From assembly GCA_947379865.1 (NCBI GenBank), contig CANCOY010000018.1, forward strand, positions 1-39,432: a stretch of 39,432 bases of DNA. The letters are read 5' to 3'. Numbering within the stretch: position 1 is the first letter of the stretch; each line of letters starts with the position of its first letter. A model generated the notes under the pieces. The model was not told the origin of the DNA. It saw only the letters and a program-made list of their open reading frames with translations, and searched no databases. Shown here piece after piece: positions 1 to 8,290 of the stretch. This DNA comes from Acetobacteraceae bacterium. GTDB taxonomy: Bacteria; Pseudomonadota; Alphaproteobacteria; Zavarziniales; Zavarziniaceae. Made by a program: the position numbers and the translations under genes.

Positions 1-2
1 CC

Positions 3-722
3 TTCGACCTCAATGGGGTCAGCGCGGCGCACAAGACGCTGCAGATGCCGGTGGAGGTCAGGGTCACCAACCTCGACAATGGCCGTTCCATCGTCGCCCG
101 GGTCAATGATCGTGGCCCGTTCGTCAACAACCGCATCATCGACATGTCACGCCGCGCCGCCCAGTTGCTGGGGTATGAACGCCAGGGCACGGCGCGCGTC
201 CGGGTTCAGGTAATCCCGCCGACCGGCGGTGTGGCGGTGGCTGGCGCCCCTGCCTTCATCGCCGCCAAACCCGTCACGGCTGAGGACGAGCGCACCGCTG
301 CCGCTGCCGCCCCCCAGGGCAAGGTCGCGGCCCAGGCCCTGCCGCCGCCGCCGGGCGTCTCCCAGGCGCCACCCTTGGTCAAAGGCGGCGGCGCAGCCCC
401 GGCAAAGCCGGCGGCCCCTCTATCGCCGCCGACGCCTACCGCCGCTGCCGTTGGCACCGCATCTGAAAAGGTGACGGTAACCGCCGTTCCCAAGACCCAG
501 ATCTATGTCCAGGCTGGCGCCTTTACGCGCTTTGACAATGCCAATCGCCTCAAGGCGCAGTTGGGCGGTTTTGGCCAAACGTCGATTTCCCAGGCCACCC
601 ATGACGGCCTCACCTATTTCCGTGTGCGGATCGGCCCGGTAAGCGGCGTGGACGAGGCAGACCAGTTGCTGGACCGCGTCATCGGCAACGGCCAGAACAC
701 TGCCCGCATCGTGGTTGAGTAG
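3..722 (+). CDS. rlpA: RlpA-family septal lytic transglycosylase with SPOR domain, 5' end outside window
   Basis: An open frame enters from the left edge and ends at a TAG; 239 residues are visible. The first ~70 residues are the end of the double-psi beta-barrel (RlpA-like) domain, with VRVTNLDNGRS and RVNDRGPF; the Asp of NDRGPF matches the catalytic Asp of the family. A Pro/Ala-rich linker of roughly 90 residues follows. A C-terminal SPOR domain begins near visible residue 163 (IYVQAGAF...) and would bind denuded glycan strands at the septum. The family is an outer-membrane lipoprotein that cuts peptidoglycan lacking stem peptides; the signal peptide and lipobox are outside the window. It sits directly before dacA, so two cell-wall enzymes are adjacent. 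Confidence 0.93.
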   Translation, partial: FDLNGVSAAHKTLQMPVEVRVTNLDNGRSIVARVNDRGPFVNNRIIDMSRRAAQLLGYERQGTARVRVQVIPPTGGVAVAGAPAFIAAKPVTAEDERTAAAAAPQGKVAAQALPPPPGVSQAPPLVKGGGAAPAKPAAPLSPPTPTAAAVGTASEKVTVTAVPKTQIYVQAGAFTRFDNANRLKAQLGGFGQTSISQATHDGLTYFRVRIGPVSGVDEADQLLDRVIGNGQNTARIVVE

Positions 723-785
723 GCGGCCCCAGAGCGCGGCCTTTTTCGTGGGGGCTGTGGGGGCTACGATCGTACGCACGCGAAT

Positions 786-800
786 CGCCCCGTCGGGGCG
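786..800. repeat. Short GC hairpin between rlpA and dacA
   Basis: CGCCCC, a GTC loop and GGGGCG form a perfect 6-bp hairpin 35 nt before the dacA start. No T-run follows, so it is not a standard terminator. It could be a 5'-leader structure of dacA or chance in GC-rich DNA. Confidence 0.3.
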
Positions 801-834
801 GTTCATTCCGCACACATATTTGGTCAGGTACAGC

Positions 835-2043
835 ATGCGCCCTCGCTCAGCCTCTGCGGCTTGCCTTCCCGTCTCGCGGTTTGCCCTGTCGGCCGCGGTG
901 CTCTGGGCTGTTGGTACCCTGACGGGCCTGTCTGCCCCGGCCCGCGCAGAAATCATCGAGACGCCTGCCCGTGAGGCGTTCATGGTCGACTATGACACCG
1001 GTGTGGTGCTGCTCGACAAGAACGGGGACGAGCGCATGCCGCCGTCGTCCATGAGCAAGCTGATGACGGCCTATGTCGTCTTCGACCGCCTCAAGAAGGG
1101 CAGCCTCAAGCTCGACGACGAGTTTCCGGTCAGCGAACGGGCCTGGCGCGCCGGGGGGGCGGCCAGCGGCGGATCCACCATGTTCCTGCCCCTTGGCGCG
1201 CGGGTGAAGGTGGAAGACCTGTTGCACGGCATCATCATCCAGTCGGGCAATGATGCCTGTATCGTGATTGCCGAAGGCCTTGCCTCAAGTGAAGAGGCCT
1301 TTGCCGAGATGCTCAACGCCAAGGCAAAAGAGATCGGCCTGACCAGTTCCACCTTCCGCAATGCCTCTGGCCTGCCGGACCCTGATCATCTGGTAACGGC
1401 CCGCGACCTGGCGACACTGGCGCGCCGCATCATTGCCGACTTTCCCGAGTATTACGCGATCTACAGCCAGACCAGCTTCACCTATAACGGCATCACCCAG
1501 GGCAATCGCAACCCGCTGCTCTACAAGAACATGGGCGCCGACGGACTGAAGACCGGCCATACGGAAGCCGCAGGTTACGGGCTGACAGCTTCGGTCAAGC
1601 GCGGTAACCGCCGCCTTATCCTGGTGGTGAACGGTCTCAAGGACATGAACGAGCGCAGCCAGGAAACGGCCCGCCTCGTCGACTGGGGTTTCCGCGAATA
1701 CGAGAATTACACCATCGTGAAGCCGGGTCAGCCAGTGGGCGACGCTGCCGTCTGGATGGGTGCAGAAGAACGCGTTCCCCTTGTGACCGGGGAAAATGCC
1801 GCGATCGTAACCCTGCGCCGCACCGCAAAGCCCAACATGGTGGCAAAGCTTGTCTATGACAGCCCGATTCCAGCCCCCATCCGCAAGGGTGACCAGATCG
1901 CCCGCATCGAGGTGACGGCACCCGATACACCGCCCATGACACTCCCGGTCTTTGCCGGTGCGGATGTTGCCCCCCTTGGCACCTTCGGTCGCCTTGCGGC
2001 GGCCCTGCGTCATACGCTTTCGGGCGGCGCGGCCACGCCTTGA
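835..2043 (+). CDS. dacA: D-alanyl-D-alanine carboxypeptidase (PBP5/6-type, peptidase S11)
   Basis: A protein of 402 residues that removes the terminal D-Ala from peptidoglycan pentapeptides in the periplasm. All three penicillin-binding motifs are visible: S-M-S-K (about residues 72-75, nucleophilic Ser72), S-G-N (137-139) and K-T-G (239-241). Residues 1-38 are a signal peptide ending at APARA. The C-terminal ~100 residues match the beta-rich PBP5_C domain, but no strong membrane anchor is evident. The ATG at 835 was chosen because the signal peptide starts there; the frame is open back to 715, but those extra residues are not signal-like. The stop overlaps the TTG start of tmk by 4 nt. Confidence 0.93.
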   Translation: MRPRSASAACLPVSRFALSAAVLWAVGTLTGLSAPARAEIIETPAREAFMVDYDTGVVLLDKNGDERMPPSSMSKLMTAYVVFDRLKKGSLKLDDEFPVSERAWRAGGAASGGSTMFLPLGARVKVEDLLHGIIIQSGNDACIVIAEGLASSEEAFAEMLNAKAKEIGLTSSTFRNASGLPDPDHLVTARDLATLARRIIADFPEYYAIYSQTSFTYNGITQGNRNPLLYKNMGADGLKTGHTEAAGYGLTASVKRGNRRLILVVNGLKDMNERSQETARLVDWGFREYENYTIVKPGQPVGDAAVWMGAEERVPLVTGENAAIVTLRRTAKPNMVAKLVYDSPIPAPIRKGDQIARIEVTAPDTPPMTLPVFAGADVAPLGTFGRLAAALRHTLSGGAATP

Positions 2044-2669
2044 GCAGCGGCCGCTTCATCACCCTCGAAGGGGGCGAGGGGGCGGGCAAGACGACCCAGG
2101 TGCGCCTGCTGGTCGACCGCCTGGCGGCGCGTGGCATCGCCGCCATCGCAACCCGCGAGCCTGGCGGCGCGCCGGGGGCAGAGGATATCCGGCATTTGCT
2201 GGTGTCGGGCGATACCGCGCGCTGGCAGCCCATGACCGAAGCCCTGCTGCACACCGCCGCCCGGGTGGAGCATGTGGAAAATCTGGTCCGGCCCACGCTT
2301 GCAACGGGAACATGGGTAATATCCGACCGCTATGTTGATTCCACCCGTGCCTATCAGGGCTCGGCCCAGGGAGTGGGGGCAGAGGCGGTGCTGGCGCTGC
2401 ATGATCTGGCGCTTGGCGGCTTGATGCCAGACCTTACCCTCGTCCTTGATCTGCCGGTGGAACTGGGTCTTGCCCGGGCGCGCAGCCGCGCCGGTGGCGA
2501 GGACCGTTACGAGCGCATGGGTGCCGCATTCCACATCCATCTGCGGGACGCCTTCCAGGCCATGGCCAAGGCAGAGCCACAGCGCTGCGTTCTGGTGGAT
2601 GCGGCGGGTGATGTGGACGTGGTGGCGGCACGCCTCTGGTCCATTCTTGCCAGCCGGTTCACTCTCTAG
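2040..2669 (+). CDS. tmk: Thymidylate kinase
   Basis: 209 residues, the usual size. It phosphorylates dTMP to dTDP with ATP in the cytoplasm. The P-loop is GGEGAGKT (11-18), the DRY motif is at 96-98 with the following S-T-R-A-Y-Q-G, and an Arg-rich LID runs at about 145-160 (RARSRAGGEDRYERM). The start is a TTG in a TTGA overlap with the dacA stop. The next in-frame Met is near residue 65, far past the P-loop, so a non-ATG start is required. The gene is followed by holB after 2 nt, the usual tmk-holB pairing, so the two are probably translated together. Confidence 0.95.
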   Translation: MSSGRFITLEGGEGAGKTTQVRLLVDRLAARGIAAIATREPGGAPGAEDIRHLLVSGDTARWQPMTEALLHTAARVEHVENLVRPTLATGTWVISDRYVDSTRAYQGSAQGVGAEAVLALHDLALGGLMPDLTLVLDLPVELGLARARSRAGGEDRYERMGAAFHIHLRDAFQAMAKAEPQRCVLVDAAGDVDVVAARLWSILASRFTL

Positions 2670-2671
2670 CC

Positions 2672-3751
2672 ATGGCAGAGGCGGCAGAACATCCCTGGCC
2701 CGATCCCCGGGCCAATTTCACGCTTGTGGGCCACGAGGCGGCCGAGGCTGGCCTGCGTGAGGCCTGGGACAGTGGCCGGCTGCATCATGCCTGGTTGATC
2801 GCCGGGCCGCGCGGCATCGGCAAGGCCACCCTTGCCTATCGCTTTGCCCGTTTCGTTCTGGCAGGCGGGCAGGGGGCCAGCCCCGGCTCGCTAGCCCTGC
2901 CACCCGACCATCTGATGTCGCGGCGTGTGGCCAGTGGTGGCCATGGCGACCTGCGGGTCATGGAGATCCAGCTTAACGAGAAGACTGGCAAGCTGCGCAC
3001 GGCCATCGACGTGGAACAGGCCCGCGACCTGGCCCAGTTTCTGTCGCTCAAACCGGCCGAAGGTGGCTGGCGGGTGGCCCTGGTGGATGCCGCGGATGAC
3101 CTGAATACCAGTTCGGCCAATGCCATTCTGAAGCTGGTGGAAGAGCCGCCGCCGCGCACGCTGATGATCCTGGTTGCCCATGCCCCGGCGTCGCTGCTGC
3201 CCACCATCCGCTCACGCTGCCAGCGTCTTACCCTGCGCGCCTTGGCGCCAAGCGTGGCCGCCAACCTGATCGCGCCCTGGCTGCCGGACGATGTGCCGGC
3301 CGACGAACGGCTGGAACTGCTGCGCCTGGCCGATGGCAGCCCGGGCCGGGCGCTGAGCCTCCATGCCGAGGGCGGGCTCGCCCTGCAACGCGAACTGCTG
3401 CAGTTATTGACCCCCCTGGGTGATGGCAAGCCGGTGGACGCCCGCGCGCTCCATGGGCTGGCCGGACGGCTGGGTGGGCGTGCTGGCGCCAATGCCTTTG
3501 GCGTGCTGACGGAACTTCTGGCCGTATGGCTGACGCGCCTTGTCCGCCTTGGTGCCTCGGGAGAAGCGCCGTCCGGGGCGACCGATGAGTTGCTGCTGCG
3601 CCTGGCCAGGCGAGCCCACCTTGAACGCTGGATAGAGGTATGGGAGAAATTGAACACGCTGGTTGAGCGCACCGATGCCGTAAACCTTGACCAGAAACAG
3701 ATTCTCGTCGCTCTCATTGCCGCGCTGGAAAAGACCGCGCGCGGTACCTGA
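2672..3751 (+). CDS. holB: DNA polymerase III subunit delta'
   Basis: A protein of 359 residues, part of the clamp-loader complex. An N-terminal AAA+ fold carries the degenerate P-loop GPRGIGKA (45-52). The segment NAILKLVEEPPPRT and the S-R-C motif of clamp loaders (TIRSRCQRL) are clear. The C-terminal half is the helical collar region. The Walker A Lys is present but followed by Ala rather than Ser/Thr, which fits a subunit that does not hydrolyse ATP well. It starts 2 nt after tmk and is followed by metG after 51 nt, so it lies in one transcription unit with both. Confidence 0.92.
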   Translation: MAEAAEHPWPDPRANFTLVGHEAAEAGLREAWDSGRLHHAWLIAGPRGIGKATLAYRFARFVLAGGQGASPGSLALPPDHLMSRRVASGGHGDLRVMEIQLNEKTGKLRTAIDVEQARDLAQFLSLKPAEGGWRVALVDAADDLNTSSANAILKLVEEPPPRTLMILVAHAPASLLPTIRSRCQRLTLRALAPSVAANLIAPWLPDDVPADERLELLRLADGSPGRALSLHAEGGLALQRELLQLLTPLGDGKPVDARALHGLAGRLGGRAGANAFGVLTELLAVWLTRLVRLGASGEAPSGATDELLLRLARRAHLERWIEVWEKLNTLVERTDAVNLDQKQILVALIAALEKTARGT

Positions 3752-3802
3752 GCCTGACCGAAGGCGTTACCCGCCGGGTCCGCCAGCCCTGAGAAAGAGC
3801 CC

Positions 3803-5374
3803 ATGCCCGACACGTCCGAGCCTGTACGGCCGCGCTATTACGTCACGACGCCGATCTATTATGTGAACGACAAGCCTCACATCGGGCATGCCTACACCAC
3901 CCTTGCCTGCGATGTGCTGGCCCGCTTCAAGCGGCTGGACGGCCATGATGTGCATTTCCTGACCGGCACCGACGAACATGGCCAGAAGGTGCAGCAGGCA
4001 GCTGAAGCTGCCGGGATCGACCCGCTGACGTTCTGTGATGGTGTGTCGCGCAACTTCCGCGACCTCGCCGTAACCCTTGGCTGCACCAACGACGACTTCA
4101 TCCGCACCACAGAGCCACGCCACCATGCCGCCGTTACCGCGCTGTGGCAGAGGCTGCGCGAGACGGGCGACATCTATCTGGGCGAATATGAGGGCTGGTA
4201 CTCGGTGCGCGACGAGGCCTTCTGGCTGGAAAGCGAACTGACCGACGGGCCAAACGGCACCAAGCTTGCCCCCACCGGCGCCCCGGTCGTGCTGACGCGC
4301 GAGCCCAGCTATTTCTTCAAGCTGTCGGCCTGGGGTGAGAAGCTGCTGGCCTTCTACGATCAGCACCCCGATTTCATCGGCCCTTCCAGCCGCCGGAACG
4401 AGGTCATCAGCTTTGTGAAGGGCGGCCTGCGCGACCTCTCGGTCAGCCGTACCTCTGTCAGCTGGGGCATTCCGGTGCCGGGCGACCCCAAGCACACGAT
4501 CTATGTCTGGCTTGACGCGCTGACCAATTACATGTCGGCGGTGGGCTATCCCGATATAACGGCCGAGAGCTATCAGCGGTTCTGGCCGGCGAACCTCCAC
4601 ATGGTGGGCAAGGACATCGTCCGCTTTCACGCGGTCTATTGGCCAGCCTTCCTGCTGGCGGCCGGGCTGGCGCCACCGCAACGGGTCTTTGCCCATGGCT
4701 GGTGGACCAATGAAGGCCAGAAGATCTCCAAATCGCTCGGCAATGTCATCGACCCGCTGGAACTGGTCACAACCTATGGCCTCGATCAGGTCCGCTATTT
4801 CCTGATGCGCGAAGTGCCCTTTGGCCAGGATGGCGATTTCAGCCGCAAGGCCCTGATCCAGCGCATCAATGGCGATCTGGCCAATGACCTTGGCAATCTG
4901 GCCCAGCGCTCGCTCTCCATGATCGCCAAGAACCTCGATGGCGTCATGCCGACGCCGGGTGATTTTGATGCCGAGGACACGGCGATCCTGGCGCGCATGG
5001 ATGGCCTGCTGGCCGACCAGCGGCGGGCCTATGACACGCAGGAATTCCACATTGGCCTCACAAGCCTGTGGGGCGCCATTGGCGCGGTGAATTCCTATTT
5101 CACAGCCCAGGCCCCCTGGGCGCTGAAGAAGACCGATCCGGCACGCATGGCGACGGTCCTCTATGTCACGGCCGAGGCCATCCGCCAGGCGGCCATCCTG
5201 GTGCAGCCCCTGATGCCAACCTCCGCCGCCCTGCTGCTCGACCAACTAGGCGTTGCCGCCGAGGCACGCGGCTTTGACCAGTTGGGTGCCGCAGGGCGTC
5301 TGGTGCCGGGCACGGCACTTCCGGCGCCACAGGGCGTCTTCCCGCGCTGGGTGGACGAGGCGCCCGCTGCATGA
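3803..5374 (+). CDS. metG: Methionyl-tRNA synthetase, short form
   Basis: 523 residues; charges tRNA-Met with methionine. HIGH is exact at residues 26-29 and KISKS is at 307-311. The segment FLTGTDEHGQK is typical of MetRS. The connective domain (YEGWYSVRDEAFW) has no Cys-x2-Cys zinc pairs, which places it in the zinc-free MetG2-like class. The C-terminal EMAP/tRNA-binding dimerisation domain of longer enzymes is absent. The stop is contained in an ATGA overlap with the VOC gene. The long open frame opposite this gene is a GC-rich shadow. Confidence 0.96.
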   Translation: MPDTSEPVRPRYYVTTPIYYVNDKPHIGHAYTTLACDVLARFKRLDGHDVHFLTGTDEHGQKVQQAAEAAGIDPLTFCDGVSRNFRDLAVTLGCTNDDFIRTTEPRHHAAVTALWQRLRETGDIYLGEYEGWYSVRDEAFWLESELTDGPNGTKLAPTGAPVVLTREPSYFFKLSAWGEKLLAFYDQHPDFIGPSSRRNEVISFVKGGLRDLSVSRTSVSWGIPVPGDPKHTIYVWLDALTNYMSAVGYPDITAESYQRFWPANLHMVGKDIVRFHAVYWPAFLLAAGLAPPQRVFAHGWWTNEGQKISKSLGNVIDPLELVTTYGLDQVRYFLMREVPFGQDGDFSRKALIQRINGDLANDLGNLAQRSLSMIAKNLDGVMPTPGDFDAEDTAILARMDGLLADQRRAYDTQEFHIGLTSLWGAIGAVNSYFTAQAPWALKKTDPARMATVLYVTAEAIRQAAILVQPLMPTSAALLLDQLGVAAEARGFDQLGAAGRLVPGTALPAPQGVFPRWVDEAPAA

Positions 5375-6183
5375 TGCCACCGGCCATCGACCATCTGGTG
5401 GTACTGGTCCGCGACCTTGATGCTGCGGCGGACCGCTGGATGCGGCTTGGCTTTACCCTGACGCCGCGTGGCCTCCACAGCGCCCACATGGGCACGGCCA
5501 ACCATTGTGTGATGTTTGGCAAGGATTATGTGGAACTTCTGGGCGTGCTGACGCCAACACCGGGAAACACGCCCTGGCGGGAGCGGCTGGCCCAGCATGA
5601 GGGTGGCGGCGCCATGGCCCTGGCAACGGCCGATGCGCGCGCCACGGCAGAGAGGCTGCTGGCCTTGGGCATGGGTGCAGGCCCGGTGCTGGACTTTGCC
5701 CGGCCGGTAAAACTTGGGGCGGGCCTTGGCACGGGCGAAGCGGCCTTTGCCATCGCACGTGCCTCTGGCTTTGCGGATGTGGGGCTCGACCTCTTCTTCT
5801 GCCAGCACAAGACCCCCGACATGGTCTGGCGCCCTGACTGGCAGGACCACCCGAATGGCGCCCTCGCGCTGGCGGGTGTTGCGATCACGGCCCCTGAGCC
5901 AGGCGCCCTGGCCGCGCAGTTTTCAGCAGTTTTTGGTGCCGAGGCCGTGCGGACGGAAGGGGATGATCTGGTCATCGCGTCTGCAACCCTGCCTGTCCGG
6001 ATCAGCCCGGCAGCGGTGCCTGGCCTCAAGGGCTTCAGCATTGCCGTCACCAGTCTCGACCGCACCGCCGAGGCGCTGGAAAACGGCGCCATTGCCCACG
6101 CCCATCGGCCACGTTCCATTGAAGTGGCGGCAGACGACGCCAATGGTGTTAGCCTAAGCTTCGTGGAACACCCCAGCCGCTAG
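5371..6183 (+). CDS. VOC-fold (glyoxalase-like) protein
   Basis: 270 residues. The N-terminus IDHLVVLVRDLDAAADRW is the first beta-alpha-beta unit of a vicinal-oxygen-chelate fold, and a second module starts near residue 170 (LALAGVAITAPEP). It resembles PF13468-type (Glyoxalase_3) proteins, whose substrate is unknown. A segment like NHCVMFGKDYVELLG in module 1 supplies candidate metal ligands (His, Glu). The start overlaps the metG stop (ATGATG at 5371; the second ATG at 5374 is an alternative). Its place between metG and tatD, which I expect to be neighbours in relatives, suggests an accessory gene riding on the metG transcript. The reaction cannot be named. Confidence 0.8.
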   Translation: MMPPAIDHLVVLVRDLDAAADRWMRLGFTLTPRGLHSAHMGTANHCVMFGKDYVELLGVLTPTPGNTPWRERLAQHEGGGAMALATADARATAERLLALGMGAGPVLDFARPVKLGAGLGTGEAAFAIARASGFADVGLDLFFCQHKTPDMVWRPDWQDHPNGALALAGVAITAPEPGALAAQFSAVFGAEAVRTEGDDLVIASATLPVRISPAAVPGLKGFSIAVTSLDRTAEALENGAIAHAHRPRSIEVAADDANGVSLSFVEHPSR

Positions 6184-6205
6184 GCGCCGCGCGCGAGGAA
6201 GCCCG

Positions 6206-6700
6206 ATGACAGACATTCGAAATGGCCGCTTCACCGTTGCCACCAAGGAGCCTTTTGTCGTCTTCCTCATCGGCATGCGGTTCAACCGTATATTGCGTGT
6301 TGATAAATGGTTTCCCGTATTCATGGCAATGGGGCGCATGCTGCGCCAACTTCATGCCGGGCCGGGCCATGGGTTCCTGGGGGCCAATACCGTGTTCTAT
6401 TGGCGTGGCATCGGCCTGATCCAGTACTGGCGCTCGTTCGAGCATCTGGAAGCCTATGCACGCCAAAAGGGCGGCACCCATGTGGGTGCCTGGGCTGCCT
6501 TCAGCCGGGCCATTGGTGACGATGGCTCGGTTGGTATCTGGCACGAAACCTATCCTGTGGCCGCCGGCGCCTATGAATGCGTCTATGGCAACATGCCACC
6601 CTTTGGCCTCAGCGCAGCCTTTCCGGTGGTGCCGGCGACCGGGCGCAATCAAACAGCGCGCCAGCGCATGCAGGCCCCGGAAACACCGGCAGCCGACTGA
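6206..6700 (+). CDS. DUF4188-domain protein
   Basis: 164 residues over nearly the full DUF4188 family length. Characteristic stretches are PFVVFLIGMRFNR (about 15-27), QYWRSFEHLEAYAR (near 73), GIWHETY and AYECVYGNMPPFGL. Some DUF4188 proteins are annotated as monooxygenase-like or phenylacetaldoxime-dehydratase-like because of a ferredoxin-like ABM fold; no reaction is proven from sequence. The start is preceded by GAGGAAG with good spacing. It lies 22 nt after the VOC gene and before tatD, so the two accessory genes are probably co-transcribed. Confidence 0.82.
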   Translation: MTDIRNGRFTVATKEPFVVFLIGMRFNRILRVDKWFPVFMAMGRMLRQLHAGPGHGFLGANTVFYWRGIGLIQYWRSFEHLEAYARQKGGTHVGAWAAFSRAIGDDGSVGIWHETYPVAAGAYECVYGNMPPFGLSAAFPVVPATGRNQTARQRMQAPETPAAD

Positions 6701-6744
6701 GCGCGCGCTTCTCCCCCAGGGGGCGGACGTGGTAGAAGCGAGGC

Positions 6745-7527
6745 ATGCTTGTAGACAGCCATTGCCACCTAGATTTCCCCGATTTTGCCGCTGATCTGGA
6801 CGACGTGGTCGCCCGGGCTGAACAGGCGGGTGTGGGAACCATGCTCACCATCGGCACCAGCCTGGCCGCCTTTCCGGGCGTCCTGGCCGTGGCAGAGCGG
6901 TTTCCCAATGTCTGGTGCAGCGTGGGCATTCACCCCCATGAAGCCGGGGCAGAGGCGGGGGTCGATGCCGCCCGCCTGATCGAGATGGCGCGCCACCCCA
7001 AGGTGGTGGGCATTGGCGAGACCGGGCTTGATTACTTCTATGAACACAGCCCGCGCGATGCCCAGGCGGAAAACTTCCGGGCGCATATCGAGGCGGCCCG
7101 CATCACTGGCCTGCCGCTGATTGTCCACAGCCGCGATGCCGATGCCGACACCGCCCGCATGCTGACGGAAGAAGCCGGGAAGGGGGCTTTCCCCGGTTTG
7201 ATCCACTGCTTCACCAGTGGCGTGGATCTGGCCCGCACAGCCCTTGGTCTGGGTCTTTACATTTCGTTCTCTGGCATCGTAACCTTCAAGTCTGCCAGTG
7301 ACTTGCGCGAGACAGCGAAGATTGTACCTGAGGATCGTATCCTGGTGGAAACCGATGCGCCTTTCCTTGCCCCCATACCCCACAGGGGCAAGCGGAATGA
7401 GCCGTCCTTTGTTGCCAGGACGGCGGCGCTGGTGGCCGATACCCGGGGTGAGAATCTCTCGGAATTCACTTTAAGAACTACCGACAACTTCTTTAATCTC
7501 TTTACAAAAGTGGCGCGCCCCTCATGA
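6745..7527 (+). CDS. tatD: TatD-family metal-dependent DNase
   Basis: 260 residues, the family length. Metal ligands of the amidohydrolase-like barrel are visible: DSHCHLD (His6, His8), GIGETGLDYF (bridging Glu), VHSRDAD, HCFTSG and VETDAPFL (Asp). The family acts as 3'-5' exonuclease or repair nuclease; the E. coli relative is YcfH. The stop overlaps the next start in ATGA at 7524, indicating translational coupling to the PhnP-like hydrolase. Confidence 0.93.
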   Translation: MLVDSHCHLDFPDFAADLDDVVARAEQAGVGTMLTIGTSLAAFPGVLAVAERFPNVWCSVGIHPHEAGAEAGVDAARLIEMARHPKVVGIGETGLDYFYEHSPRDAQAENFRAHIEAARITGLPLIVHSRDADADTARMLTEEAGKGAFPGLIHCFTSGVDLARTALGLGLYISFSGIVTFKSASDLRETAKIVPEDRILVETDAPFLAPIPHRGKRNEPSFVARTAALVADTRGENLSEFTLRTTDNFFNLFTKVARPS

Positions 7528-8279
7528 AGGTGACCATCCTGGGCTGCGGCACCTCGGGCGGTGTGCCCTCGATCTCTGGCAACTGGGGCGCCTGCGATCC
7601 TGCGGACCCGCGCAACCGGCGCCGGCGTGTTTCCATCATGGTGGAGCAGGGGGGTAGCCGCCTGATCGTGGACACCTCGCCCGACCTGCGGGAACAGTGC
7701 CTGGCCGCCGGGGTTGACCGGCTGGATGCGGTCCTGCTGACCCATGACCATGCCGACCATACCCATGGCATCGATGACCTGCGGGGCCTGTCCTATCAGC
7801 GCCGGGTTCCGGTTCATGCCGATCCCGTCACGCTAGAGACAGTCCGCGGGCGCTTTGGCTATGTCTTTGATGGTCACGCCGGCTATCCGCCGATCTGTGA
7901 TGCCTGCCCGATTGATGGGCCGTTTAAGGTGGGCGCCATTCCAGTCACGCCCTTTCGCCAGCAACACGGTGATGCCTTTTCCCTGGGCTTCCGCTTTGGC
8001 CGCGTGGCCTATTCTACGGATGTCATGGGCTTCCCTCCGGCCTCCTGGGCGGAACTGGCGGACCTTGATCTCTGGATTGTCGATGCCCTGCGCTATGAAC
8101 CTCATCCAACCCATGCCCATCTCGCCATGACGCTGGAGTGGATCGCGCGTGTCCGCCCGAAGCGTGCGATACTCACGCATATGAACTGGGACATGGACTA
8201 TGCGACCCTCGCGGCGCAGCTGCCGCCTGGGATCGAACCGGGTGTTGATGGCCTGAGCCTGCACCTACCTGACGCCTGA
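7524..8279 (+). CDS. Metallo-beta-lactamase-fold phosphodiesterase, PhnP-like
   Basis: 251 residues. The HxHxDH motif is exact (His74, His76, Asp78, His79). An N-terminal GCGTSGGVPSI and the C-terminal THAHLAMTLEW and ILTHMNWDMDY are shared with PhnP (cyclic ribose phosphodiesterase) and related hydrolases. AYSTDVMGFP supplies the bridging Asp. A second Cys pair near residues 126-130 (ICDACPI) might bind metal. The product is probably a cytoplasmic phosphodiesterase of unknown substrate; no phn genes are nearby, so a role in phosphonate use is not supported. Confidence 0.88.
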   Translation: MKVTILGCGTSGGVPSISGNWGACDPADPRNRRRRVSIMVEQGGSRLIVDTSPDLREQCLAAGVDRLDAVLLTHDHADHTHGIDDLRGLSYQRRVPVHADPVTLETVRGRFGYVFDGHAGYPPICDACPIDGPFKVGAIPVTPFRQQHGDAFSLGFRFGRVAYSTDVMGFPPASWAELADLDLWIVDALRYEPHPTHAHLAMTLEWIARVRPKRAILTHMNWDMDYATLAAQLPPGIEPGVDGLSLHLPDA

Positions 8280-8290
8280 GGCAGAGCAAC

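Noticed and set aside
722..746. Possible rho-independent terminator after rlpA
   Set aside because: A T-run exists, but the stem pairs only 4 bp, too weak to call.
3767..5245. Long open frame (492 codons) antisense to metG
   Set aside because: It mirrors the codon pattern of metG, has no recognisable motif, and metG is certain on the other strand.
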